From contig JAFQNL010000004.1 of the NCBI GenBank assembly GCA_017395935.1, positions 48,073 to 112,072 on the forward strand: 64,000 nt of DNA. Direction: 5' to 3'. The notes beneath the pieces were generated by a model that saw only the letters and a list, made by a program, of their open reading frames with translations, did no database searches and was not told the DNA's origin. Position 1 is the stretch's first letter; every line of letters begins with the position of its first letter. The position numbers were made by a program, and so were the translations under genes. Below, in pieces: positions 34,108-41,696 of this stretch. This stretch comes from Oscillospiraceae bacterium. Its GTDB lineage: Bacteria > Bacillota > Clostridia > Oscillospirales > Oscillospiraceae.

Positions 34108-34182
34108 GACGATTCCTCCCCATTGGGTTTGAATTTCTCCCAAATTGAAGGGCAAGATTCTGAATATTTTTGAAAAAAGGGG

Positions 34183-34211
34183 TTTACTTTCGTGCTTTAA
34201 TATGTTAAAAT
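34183..34211 (+). promoter_or_regulatory. Promoter of yerC-methyltransferase unit
   Basis: TTTACT (34183-34188), 17-bp spacer, TAAAAT (34206-34211), ~40 bp before the start. Confidence 0.6.
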
Positions 34212-34252
34212 CCTAAATAACCTGCAAAGGAACATGAAGGAGGATGCTGAAA

Positions 34253-34561
34253 ATGTCCAAGGTAATGGGTAAGGCGCCCAGCATGGCGCTGTATGAGACC
34301 ATTCTGCAGCTGAAGGATCTGGATGAGTGTTTCCGCTTTTTCCAGGATCTGTGTACGATTTCCGAGCTTCGGGCCATGGAGCAGCGCTTTGACGTGGCTG
34401 TTCTGCTGGAGAAGGGTATGATCTACAACGACATTCTGGATAAGACGGGCGCCTCCAGCGCCACCATCAGCCGTGTCAACCGGTCGCTGAACTACGGTGT
34501 AGACGGCTATAAGGACGTCTTTGGCCGGCTGGCCATCACCGAGCAGCCGGATGAGAAATGA
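34253..34561 (+). CDS. YerC/YecD-type TrpR-related regulator
   Basis: A 102-aa DNA-binding protein of the TrpR-related YerC/YecD family. The helix-turn-helix lies at ~55-80 (EKGMIYNDILDKTGASSATISRVNR in one run), ahead of a short tail. ATG 34253 is chosen over 34244 because AAGGAGG directly abuts 34244 but is well spaced for 34253. The stop overlaps the next gene start (ATGA). Target genes are not evident. Confidence 0.88.
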   Translation: MSKVMGKAPSMALYETILQLKDLDECFRFFQDLCTISELRAMEQRFDVAVLLEKGMIYNDILDKTGASSATISRVNRSLNYGVDGYKDVFGRLAITEQPDEK

Positions 34562-35313
34562 GCTCCTATAACGGTCTGGCTCAGGTCTATGACCAGTTCA
34601 CCGGCGACGTGGATTACAGCCGCTGGCTGAACTGGTACCAGACCAGCTTCCGCCGGGAGAAGGAGCCGGTGGAGCTGGTATTGGATCTGGGCTGCGGAAC
34701 GGGAACGCTGACCTGCCTGCTGGCCGGGCTGGGCTACGAGATGATCGGGGTCGATCTGTCCGAGGAGATGCTCAGTCAGGCTATGGATAAGGCTTATGAG
34801 CTGGAGCTGGAAAAGATGCCCCTCTTCCTCTGCCAGTCCATGGCAAAGCTGCGGCTCTTCGGTCAGGTGGACGCCTGCGTCTGCTCGCTGGACAGTCTGA
34901 ACTATCTCACCCGCCGCCGGGAGCTGGAGAGCACCCTGAGCCGGGTGGCACAGTATCTGAAGCCGGGCGGCCTCTTCCTCTTCGACGTAATTCCCCCTTG
35001 GGAGTTTGCCCGCCGGGACGGGGAGGTTTTTGTGGACGAGTCGGAGCAGGCCCTGGTCCTCTGGCGGGCCAGCTACCGGAAGCAGAGTCAGATTATCACC
35101 TATGGTCTGGACCTCTTCCATACTCAGGACGGTCTCCGCTGGACCCGGGAGCAGGAGGAGCACCGGGAGCGGGGCTGGGAGCCGGAGCTGCTGGAGTGTC
35201 TGCTCCGGGAGCGGGGCTTTTCTCAGATCCGGATCTATGGCAGTGACCGAAAGAGTGCCCCCAGCCAGTCGGACGACCGGCTCTTCTTTGTCGCCCGCAG
35301 GGCTGTGGACTGA
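34558..35313 (+). CDS. Class I SAM-dependent methyltransferase
   Basis: A 251-aa Rossmann-fold methyltransferase. Motif I is LDLGCGTGTLT (~42-52), motif II is IGVDLSEEML, and the later motif is VCSLDSLNYL with KPGGLFLFDV. The substrate (small molecule or protein) cannot be told. It overlaps the YerC-like gene by 4 bp, forming a two-gene operon that ends at the terminator at 35344. Confidence 0.88.
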   Translation: MSSYNGLAQVYDQFTGDVDYSRWLNWYQTSFRREKEPVELVLDLGCGTGTLTCLLAGLGYEMIGVDLSEEMLSQAMDKAYELELEKMPLFLCQSMAKLRLFGQVDACVCSLDSLNYLTRRRELESTLSRVAQYLKPGGLFLFDVIPPWEFARRDGEVFVDESEQALVLWRASYRKQSQIITYGLDLFHTQDGLRWTREQEEHRERGWEPELLECLLRERGFSQIRIYGSDRKSAPSQSDDRLFFVARRAVD

Positions 35314-35343
35314 CAGCCCTCACCTGCCCCCCAAAACGCAATC

Positions 35344-35379
35344 ACAGCGCCACCCTTTCGGATGGCGCTGTGTTTTTTT
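35344..35379 (+). terminator. Terminator of yerC-methyltransferase unit
   Basis: Hairpin CACAGCGCCA / TGGCGCTGTG followed by seven T and TCTT. Confidence 0.9.
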
Positions 35380-35418
35380 CTTCTCGGTGCCGGCTGCGGG
35401 GCCGGATGCCGCGGCCGG

Positions 35419-36600
35419 TTACTCCAGCGACTCCACCGCCGCCCGGAGCTGGTCCAGTGCCCGATCCAGCGTGGCTCTGGGACAGGCCAGCACCACCCGC
35501 TGGAACTGCTGGGCGCACTGGCCGAAGATCTCTCCGGCATCCAGCCAGAGCTTGGCCCGATGGATGATCAGCTCGTTGAGCGCCTGAGCGCTCAGACCCA
35601 GACCGGAGCAGTCCAGCCAGGCAAAGTAGGTGCCCTCCGGCTCCACCAGCCGGATCTGGGGCAGATACCGGGCCAGATAGTCCCGGACGTGGGCCAGATT
35701 GGCCTGCATATAGCTCCGGCACTCCTCCAGCCACTGGCCGCAGGAGGCGTAGGCGGCCTCACAGGCGATCAGACCCATGACGTTGGGCATATCGGTTCCC
35801 GCCCGGTCCAGCTCGGCCAGATAGCGCTCCCGAAGCTGCTGACCGGGGATCCAGATATTGGAGGTCTGGAGACCGGCCAGATTAAAGCTCTTGCTGGGGG
35901 CGGTACAGACCAGAGAGCGATGGGCCATCTCGGGCACGGCCAGAGGGAAGATGGTATGGGGATGGCCGGGGAAGGTGAAGTCGCAGTGGATCTCGTCGGA
36001 GAGGACGATCACGTCATGCTTCAGGCAGATCTCGCCCACCGCCCGCAGCTCCTCCCGGGTCCAGACCCGGCAGACCGGGTTATGGGGGGAGCAGAGGATA
36101 AAGAGCTTGACGTCGTTGTCCACAATCTTCCGCTCAAAGTCGGCCAGATCCATGCTGTAGCGGCCATTGTCGTAGCGCAGCTGATTTTCCACCAGCTGCC
36201 GGCCGTTCTTGCCGATAACGCTGTAGAAGGGATAGTAGACCGGAGGCTGGATCAGTACCCGGTCCCCGGGCTGGGTAAAGGCCCGGACGGCAGTGGCCAG
36301 CGCGTAGACCACGCCCGGGGTGGGGACCAGCCATTCCCGCTGGGTCTCCCAGCCGAACTTGTCCCGGAACCAGCCGCCCACCGCCTGATGGTAGCTGTCG
36401 GAGATTCCGCTGTAGCCGAAGATACCGTGCTCAATCCGCCGGCTCAGCGCCTCCCGGACCCCGGCCGGGGCCTGAAAGTCCATATCGGCCACCCAGAGGG
36501 GAAGGACGTCTGCCGGCAGACCCCGCTCCACGGGATAGTCAAATTTCTCGCTGTTGGTGCCCTTCCGGTTGATTACATGGTCAAAGGGGAGATTGATCAT
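35419..36600 (-). CDS. MalY/PatB-type PLP aminotransferase / C-S lyase
   Basis: A 393-aa fold-type I PLP enzyme, class I/II aminotransferase of the MalY/PatB group. Seen: LPLWVADMDF near the N terminus (typical of MalY), SPHNPVCRVW, LSDEIHCDF, and the PLP lysine in APSKSFNLAGLQ. Such enzymes cleave cystathionine or other cysteine conjugates, and some also regulate. Start 36600 (MINLPFD) is preferred over the long open extension to 36699, since AGAGGTGG lies upstream and homologues start here. It is monocistronic, divergent from the alcohol dehydrogenase gene. Confidence 0.92.
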   Translation of the reverse strand: MINLPFDHVINRKGTNSEKFDYPVERGLPADVLPLWVADMDFQAPAGVREALSRRIEHGIFGYSGISDSYHQAVGGWFRDKFGWETQREWLVPTPGVVYALATAVRAFTQPGDRVLIQPPVYYPFYSVIGKNGRQLVENQLRYDNGRYSMDLADFERKIVDNDVKLFILCSPHNPVCRVWTREELRAVGEICLKHDVIVLSDEIHCDFTFPGHPHTIFPLAVPEMAHRSLVCTAPSKSFNLAGLQTSNIWIPGQQLRERYLAELDRAGTDMPNVMGLIACEAAYASCGQWLEECRSYMQANLAHVRDYLARYLPQIRLVEPEGTYFAWLDCSGLGLSAQALNELIIHRAKLWLDAGEIFGQCAQQFQRVVLACPRATLDRALDQLRAAVESLE

Positions 36601-36725
36601 AGAGAGCCACCTCTTTCTGGTATTGTTTCTGCTCTGATTATACTCCAAAGCGGGGAAAGAGGGAAGGAGGACTTTTCTCCCCGGCGGCCCGGGAGACATT
36701 TTCGCTAAAATGTCTCATTTTTATA

Positions 36726-36754
36726 TTGTCTCAGAATTGACAAAGGTGTATAAT
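36726..36754 (+). promoter_or_regulatory. Promoter of Fe-alcohol dehydrogenase
   Basis: TTGTCT (36726-36731), 17-bp spacer, TATAAT (36749-36754), 73 bp before ATG 36827. An internal TTGACA at 36737 is too close to the -10 to serve. Confidence 0.7.
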
Positions 36755-36826
36755 AAATCTGCCCAAAAGAATTCCTTTCCGTACAGAAGCATTATACACA
36801 TTTTCACAAAAAAGGAGCGTAACAAC

Positions 36827-37975
36827 ATGGCAAACCGTATCGTCCTCAACACCATCTCCTACCACGGCAAGGGCGCCATCGAGAACATTCTTCCCGAGCT
36901 CACCGCCCGCGGCTATCAGAAGGCCTTCGTCTGCACCGACCCCGACCTGATCAAGTTCGGCGTGGCCGGCAAGGTCACCGATCTGCTGGACGCAGCCGGC
37001 TACCCCTACAGCGTTTACAGCGACATTAAGGCCAACCCCACCATTGCCAACGTCCAGAACGGCGTTGAGGCCTTCAAGGCTTCCGGCGCCGACTGCATCC
37101 TGGCCATCGGCGGCGGCTCCGCTATGGATACCGCCAAGGCCATCGGCATTATTATCAACAACCCCGAGTTCGCCGACGTCCGCTCTCTGGAAGGCGTTGC
37201 CCCCACCAAGCGCCACGCCGTCTTTACCATCGCCGTCCCCACCACCGCCGGCACCGCCGCCGAGGTTACCATCAACTACGTCATTACCGACGTGGAGAAG
37301 AAGCGTAAGTTCGTCTGCGTGGATACCAACGATATCCCCGAGATCGCCGTAGTTGACCCCGACATGATGGCCTCCATGCCCAAGGGCCTGACCGCCGCCA
37401 CCGGTATGGACGCTCTGACCCATGCCATCGAGGGCTATATCACCAAGGGCGCCTGCGCCATCAGCGATATGTTCCATCTGGAAGCCATCCGCCTGATCTC
37501 CCAGAACCTCCGGGGCGCCGTCGCCAACACCCCCGAAGGCCGTGAAGGCATGGCTCTGGGCCAGTACATTGCCGGTATGGGCTTCTCCAACGTGGGTCTG
37601 GGCATCGTCCACTCCATGGCTCACGGCCTGTCCGCCCTCTATGACACCCCCCACGGCGTGGCCTGCGCCATTCTGCTGCCTGTGGGTCTGGAGTACAACG
37701 CACCCGTGGCCGGCGAGCGCTATCGCGCCGTTGGTAAGGCTATGGGCGTTGAGGGTATCGACGCCATGACCGCCGATGAGGCCGCTGCCGCCACCATCGC
37801 CGCTGTCAAGCAGCTGTCTGCCGACGTGGGCATTCCCTCCGACCTGAAGGGCATTCTGAAGGAAGAGGACGTCCAGTTCCTGTCCGAGTCCGCCTTCGCC
37901 GACGCCTGCTGCCCCGGCAATCCCCGCGACACCAGCGTGGAAGAGATCGCCGCCCTCTATCGCAGCCAGATGTAA
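36827..37975 (+). CDS. Iron-containing alcohol dehydrogenase
   Basis: A 382-aa group III (Fe) NAD(P)-dependent alcohol dehydrogenase, acting on butanol, propanediol or lactaldehyde in related enzymes. The nucleotide motif is GGGSAMDTAKAIG (~93-105). Metal ligands are in DALTHAIEGY and IVHSMAHGLSALYDTPHG. ATG 36827 follows AAAGGAG; the frame upstream through the promoter is not coding. Codon use is strongly C-ending, like that of the other highly biased genes here (secreted FN3 protein, tandem aldolase), suggesting high expression. Monocistronic. Confidence 0.95.
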   Translation: MANRIVLNTISYHGKGAIENILPELTARGYQKAFVCTDPDLIKFGVAGKVTDLLDAAGYPYSVYSDIKANPTIANVQNGVEAFKASGADCILAIGGGSAMDTAKAIGIIINNPEFADVRSLEGVAPTKRHAVFTIAVPTTAGTAAEVTINYVITDVEKKRKFVCVDTNDIPEIAVVDPDMMASMPKGLTAATGMDALTHAIEGYITKGACAISDMFHLEAIRLISQNLRGAVANTPEGREGMALGQYIAGMGFSNVGLGIVHSMAHGLSALYDTPHGVACAILLPVGLEYNAPVAGERYRAVGKAMGVEGIDAMTADEAAAATIAAVKQLSADVGIPSDLKGILKEEDVQFLSESAFADACCPGNPRDTSVEEIAALYRSQM

Positions 37976-38025
37976 CGCCCCGATTCCCCTCCGGGGGCCT
38001 TCCGGGACCCATAGACAATCCGCTT

Positions 38026-38056
38026 ATGGAGCGTATCTTCGGATACGCTCCATTTC
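38026..38056 (+). terminator. Terminator of Fe-alcohol dehydrogenase
   Basis: Perfect hairpin ATGGAGCGTATC / GATACGCTCCAT with a TTCG tetraloop, followed by a weak T-rich stretch. Confidence 0.7.
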
Positions 38057-38083
38057 TTTGCCCCTTCCCCGGCGGGCCCAAAG

Positions 38084-38117
38084 AAAAAAAGGGCAGAGCG
38101 CCCAACGCGCTCTGCCC
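38084..38117 (-). terminator. Terminator of C_GCAxxG_C_C gene
   Basis: On the minus strand, hairpin GGGCAGAGCG / CGCTCTGCCC followed by seven T, just beyond the stop at 38135. Confidence 0.9.
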
Positions 38118-38134
38118 CTCGGTTCTTCTTCCGG

Positions 38135-38590
38135 TTACTTGCCCGCGTCCTCCAGCAGCTCGTCCAGCAGCTGGCAGGCGTAGGCGCAGTAGTCTCCGCA
38201 GTTATCATAGACTCCGGTCCGGGTGGGAATGACCTCCCGGTGGGCGGGAATGCCCACGTCCCAGCCGCCCAGCAGGCAGCGGCACTGGTTGGAGCCAAAC
38301 CTGGCAATGAACTTATCATGGAACTCCCGGATCTTGGCCGCCAGCTTGGCGTCCACCTCGCTGTCAGGGGTGTCAAAGCCGTAGGCCATATTCAGGCACA
38401 TAATCGCTCCGGCCACCGCGCCGCAGGTATCGCCATGGAAGGTGCCGCCGCCAAAGCCGGAGCTCAGGCGGAGGGCCAGCGCCTGATCCAGACCCAGACG
38501 CTCGGCGGCGTGAAACAGAATGACCTGAGAGCAGTGGTAGCCCTGGTCCATGATCTCGTTTGCCCTTGCGGCAGTCATCTTATCAGCCAT
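38135..38590 (-). CDS. C_GCAxxG_C_C family redox-like protein
   Basis: A 151-aa protein with the family signature: a Cys in YHCSQVIL, then GDTCGAVAGAIMCL (the CGAxxG stretch), NQCRCLLG, and a final pair in NCGDYCAYAC. The spaced cysteines suggest metal or Fe-S binding with a redox role; function is not established. ATG 38590 has AAAGGAGAG upstream. It starts 18 bp after the stop of the CoA-disulfide reductase-rhodanese gene and ends at a terminator, so the two form an operon and may share a thiol or sulfur role. Confidence 0.88.
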   Translation of the reverse strand: MADKMTAARANEIMDQGYHCSQVILFHAAERLGLDQALALRLSSGFGGGTFHGDTCGAVAGAIMCLNMAYGFDTPDSEVDAKLAAKIREFHDKFIARFGSNQCRCLLGGWDVGIPAHREVIPTRTGVYDNCGDYCAYACQLLDELLEDAGK

Positions 38591-38608
38591 GGTTCTCTCT
38601 CCTTTTTC

Positions 38609-40309
38609 TCAGTTAAAGTTGTATTTGTCCAGAATAGGGGTCCGGCCCTGGGCCTTGTCGTTGAAGTATTCGTACAGACTGATTCCCAGATAGGAGCCGC
38701 TGATATTGACCAGATTGTCAAAGCCGTTGCCCTGGAGGCAGCAGATGGCGTAGTAGCTGCGCTGGCTGGACCGGCAGTGGAGATAGACGGGCCGGTCAGT
38801 GGGGATCTCATCCATCCGCTGACGGAGCTGGCTCAGGGGGATATTGTGGGAGCCGTTCAGGTGGCCGTTGGCGTACTCGCCGGGCTCACGGACGTCCACG
38901 ATATAGGCTCCGGACTCTACCAGCGACCGGACCTGAGACACATGGACCTGACGGAAGCGGCCGTAGAGGACGTTCAGCGCCACCAGCGCCGCCTGATTGA
39001 CCACGTCCTTGGCCGTGCCAAAGACGGGGGAATAACACAGCTCCAGCTCCTTCAGATCTTCCAGATCGGCTCCCATGGTGATCATGGCGGCGATCACGTC
39101 CACCCGCTTGTCCACGGCGCCTTTGCCGATGGCCTGCGCGCCCAGAATCCGGCCGGTAGGCACCTCGAAGATCAGCTTGAAGAGCATATAGTGGCTGTCG
39201 GGCATGAGGCCCACCTTGTCGGGGGGAATGACGGTGACCGAGTCGAACTGGTAGCCGGCCGCGGCGGCCATCTTCTCGTTCAGGCCGGTGGAGGCGGCGT
39301 TCTGGGAAAAGACCCGGATACAGGAGGAGCCGATATAGCCCCGGTTATTGTGGTGCTTGCCGTAGATATGATCGGCGGCGGCCCGGGCCTGACGCTGGGC
39401 GGGGCCGGCCAGTGCCAGCCGGCCGGGCTTATGGGTGAGGGCGGAGTAGAGCTCTACCGCGTCGCCCACGGCGTAAATATCCGGGTCGCTGGTCTGGTAG
39501 TTGTGGTTGACCTTAATGCCCCGGGTCTGGCCAATCTCCAGGCCGCAGGCCCGGGCCAGACTGGTCTCGGGGGCCACGCCGATGGCCATAATAACGGCGT
39601 CTGCCTCCAGCGTAATCTCCTCTCCGGCCTTCATGGCCTTGACGTGGCCCTCTTCGATGGCCGTCAGGGTGCTGGACAGGTGGAGCTGGATTCCGTGGTC
39701 ATCCAGCTCCTTATGGAGGATCTGGACCATATCGTAGTCAAAGGGAGCCATGATCTGGTCGGCGCCCTCGATCAGGGTGACCTGCTTGCCCGCCTGGCAG
39801 AGATTCTCCGCCGTCTCGATACCGATAAAGCCGCCGCCTACCACGGCCACCCGCCGGACCTCCTCCCGGTCCAGATAGGCCTTCAGGGCCCGGATATCGG
39901 TGACGTTCCGGATGGCAAAGACGTTTTCCCGGTCGATGCCCCGGATACTGCCGGGCAGGATGGGGTTGGCGCCGGGAGCCAGCACCAACTTGTCATAACT
40001 CTCCTCATAGGTCTCGCCGGTAAGGGTATTCTTTACGGTGACCTTCTTATTGGCCCGGTCGATGGCGATGACCTCGCTGTTAACCCGGGCGTCGATATCG
40101 TGGCTCTTACGAAAACTGGTGGGATTCATGAGCACCAGCGAATCACTGTTGGCCACGATACCACTCAGATGATAGGGCAGGGCGCAGTTGGAGAAGGAGA
40201 CGTGCTCTCCCCGCTCGAACATAATGACCTCTGCCTTGGGATCCAGACGGCGGACACGGGCAGCGGCGGACGCGCCTCCCGCAACGCCGCCAACGACGAC
40301 CAGTTTCAT
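38609..40309 (-). CDS. CoA-disulfide reductase fused to rhodanese
   Basis: A 566-aa flavoprotein. Residues ~1-445 are a pyridine nucleotide-disulfide oxidoreductase: FAD motif VVGGVAGGASAAARVRR, single active cysteine C42 in SFSNCALPYHLSG, NAD motif VAVVGGGFIGIETAENL, and YAVGDAVEL. Residues ~460-560 are a rhodanese domain with cysteine in YLHCRSSQRS. This matches CoADR-RHD enzymes, which reduce CoA disulfides or persulfides and polysulfides. First of a two-gene operon with the C_GCAxxG_C_C gene. ATG 40309 follows GGAGGTAGTAC. Confidence 0.93.
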   Translation of the reverse strand: MKLVVVGGVAGGASAAARVRRLDPKAEVIMFERGEHVSFSNCALPYHLSGIVANSDSLVLMNPTSFRKSHDIDARVNSEVIAIDRANKKVTVKNTLTGETYEESYDKLVLAPGANPILPGSIRGIDRENVFAIRNVTDIRALKAYLDREEVRRVAVVGGGFIGIETAENLCQAGKQVTLIEGADQIMAPFDYDMVQILHKELDDHGIQLHLSSTLTAIEEGHVKAMKAGEEITLEADAVIMAIGVAPETSLARACGLEIGQTRGIKVNHNYQTSDPDIYAVGDAVELYSALTHKPGRLALAGPAQRQARAAADHIYGKHHNNRGYIGSSCIRVFSQNAASTGLNEKMAAAAGYQFDSVTVIPPDKVGLMPDSHYMLFKLIFEVPTGRILGAQAIGKGAVDKRVDVIAAMITMGADLEDLKELELCYSPVFGTAKDVVNQAALVALNVLYGRFRQVHVSQVRSLVESGAYIVDVREPGEYANGHLNGSHNIPLSQLRQRMDEIPTDRPVYLHCRSSQRSYYAICCLQGNGFDNLVNISGSYLGISLYEYFNDKAQGRTPILDKYNFN

Positions 40310-40447
40310 ATGTACTACCTCCAGACGTTGAAATTATGCAGACAACTTTTGAAAATCAGATACAATAAGTATACCCTTTTTCCGTCGAATGTCAAGCAGG
40401 GAGCGGCGCCGGTCCGGCGCCGCTCCCTCTCTCCGGCCCACAGGCCG

Positions 40448-41188
40448 TCAGTATTCAAAGTGGGGGAAGAGCTTTACATGGGGATCGCTCCGCCGGGCCA
40501 GACTAACCCGGTCCCGGTAGGGCTGGGTGCAGTCCAGCCGGAGAAACTCCTCCACCGTCTCCTGCCGGTCCCAGAAGTGCATAGGACAGGCCAGCGCCGT
40601 CCGGGTCCGGCGCATAAAGCGGTCAAACCCTTTCCAGTACAGCTCCTCCTGCCGGGGATCCAGCGGGAGGAAGGCCACGTCCAGCTCCATTCCCGCCAGC
40701 GGGGCGATGGCCCGGTTATAGGCCTCCTCCGCCCGGCTGTTCTCCTCCTCGGCCCGGCCGGGCCAGACCCAGAGATTCAGGTCGCCGGCGTGGAAGATCC
40801 GCTTGCCCTCCGCCCGGAGCAGGAAGGCTATCCCCTCCTCAGTGGTGGCCAGCGCGGTCACCTCAATGCGCTCGTCAGCATACCGCTCACCCGGGGCCAG
40901 AAAACGGAGGTCCTGATACTCCCCGTCGGTGACCCCCAGACAGCGCATGGTCTGGCGGCCAAAATGCCGCTCCACGTCGGCGGAGAGGAGAAAGCGGACG
41001 GAGGGGTGGCCCCGGAAGAGGGGGAAAAGCATGGGGCTGAAGTGGTCGGCGTGGTGGTGGCTGATAAAAATGTACAGGGGCTTGGAAAAGTCAAAGTCAG
41101 GCAAGGGCCCCTTGGCATAGTCAAAGAGCATGGCGCAGTGCTCCAGCTCCAGATAGAAGCCGGAATGGCCGATATAGGTGATATTCAT
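40448..41188 (-). CDS. MBL-fold metallo-hydrolase
   Basis: A 246-aa metallo-beta-lactamase-fold hydrolase. N-terminal TYIGHSGFYLELE, metal motif SHHHADHFSP (HxHxDH, ~60-66), FHAGDLNLW and a C-terminal CPMHFWD carry the usual ligands. It resembles UlaG/YcbL-like cytoplasmic hydrolases; the substrate is unknown. The start at 41188 has GGAGG upstream; the extension to 41290 runs through a terminator hairpin and is not coding. No promoter is visible between that terminator and the gene, so it may depend on read-through of the leader at 41236-41541. Confidence 0.87.
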   Translation of the reverse strand: MNITYIGHSGFYLELEHCAMLFDYAKGPLPDFDFSKPLYIFISHHHADHFSPMLFPLFRGHPSVRFLLSADVERHFGRQTMRCLGVTDGEYQDLRFLAPGERYADERIEVTALATTEEGIAFLLRAEGKRIFHAGDLNLWVWPGRAEEENSRAEEAYNRAIAPLAGMELDVAFLPLDPRQEELYWKGFDRFMRRTRTALACPMHFWDRQETVEEFLRLDCTQPYRDRVSLARRSDPHVKLFPHFEY

Positions 41189-41235
41189 GGTCCGTTGCCT
41201 CCAAGGGCGGGGAACGCCAGGGATGTACGATGGCC

Positions 41236-41284
41236 AAAAAATGGTGTTGACCTCTACCCTTCCTGTTGGATAGAGGTCAACACC
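41236..41284 (-). terminator. Leader terminator upstream of the MBL gene
   Basis: On the minus strand a 14-bp perfect stem (GGTGTTGACCTCTA / TAGAGGTCAACACC, 14-nt loop) is followed by ATTTTTT. It ends 47 bp before the MBL start, the geometry of an attenuator. Confidence 0.8.
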
Positions 41285-41541
41285 GATCATTCTTGGTATC
41301 TAACATCCTTTATATTCCTCGCTTTCTTAGATTTGTGAGTCCCGCGTCTTTTTCCGTCGGTATCGCTCCTCTGTCTCTGCTCGCCGCAACACAGGCATCT
41401 CTCTGATGCGTTTCATTATGATGGTTGCCGGATCTACAGGTCCGCTTCCGGGAAAAATCTCACCAGATGGCGGATCACTCTGCTCCGCCGCGGGTCTTTT
41501 CGAGATTGGCCTCCGAATGGGGAGGTTGATCTCTTTTGTGT
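41285..41541 (-). ncRNA. Candidate structured leader / small RNA
   Basis: A ~300-nt transcript is predicted between the promoter at 41546-41574 and the terminator at 41236-41284. Near its 5' end a nested stem is seen (outer GAGAT/ATCTC, inner CCTCC/GGAGG), then GGCGGA/TCCGCC. No intact open frame with a ribosome site lies on this transcript. A frame starting at 41550 would begin inside the -10 box; read with one -1 shift near 41440 it gives ~74 Arg-rich residues to a stop at 41327, so a decayed small gene is the alternative. I do not recognise the RNA. Confidence 0.45.
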
Positions 41542-41545
41542 CTCT

Positions 41546-41574
41546 ATCATAGCATCCTCCTCCGCTTTTGTCAA
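41546..41574 (-). promoter_or_regulatory. Promoter of the MBL leader
   Basis: Minus strand consensus TTGACA (41569-41574), 17-bp spacer, TATGAT (41546-41551). It lies about 360 bp before the MBL start codon. Confidence 0.75.
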
Positions 41575-41630
41575 GACATTTTTTAAATTATTTTAGATAA
41601 GTTAGACCATTCTCACCCTACCTCCATTCA

Positions 41631-41659
41631 TTGACGGCTGGGCCTCCCGGTCGTATAAT
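41631..41659 (+). promoter_or_regulatory. Promoter of ParB-like/BMP gene
   Basis: TTGACG (41631-41636), 17-bp spacer, perfect TATAAT (41654-41659), 38 bp before ATG 41697. Confidence 0.85.
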
Positions 41660-41696
41660 AGAGGCAGAACCCCACCCACAGAAAGGAGCCTCTCTC

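Noticed and set aside
38240-41338. Plus-strand frame of ~1,030 codons opposite the CoA-disulfide reductase and MBL genes
   Set aside because: It crosses three minus-strand genes and two intergenic regions and has no domain content.
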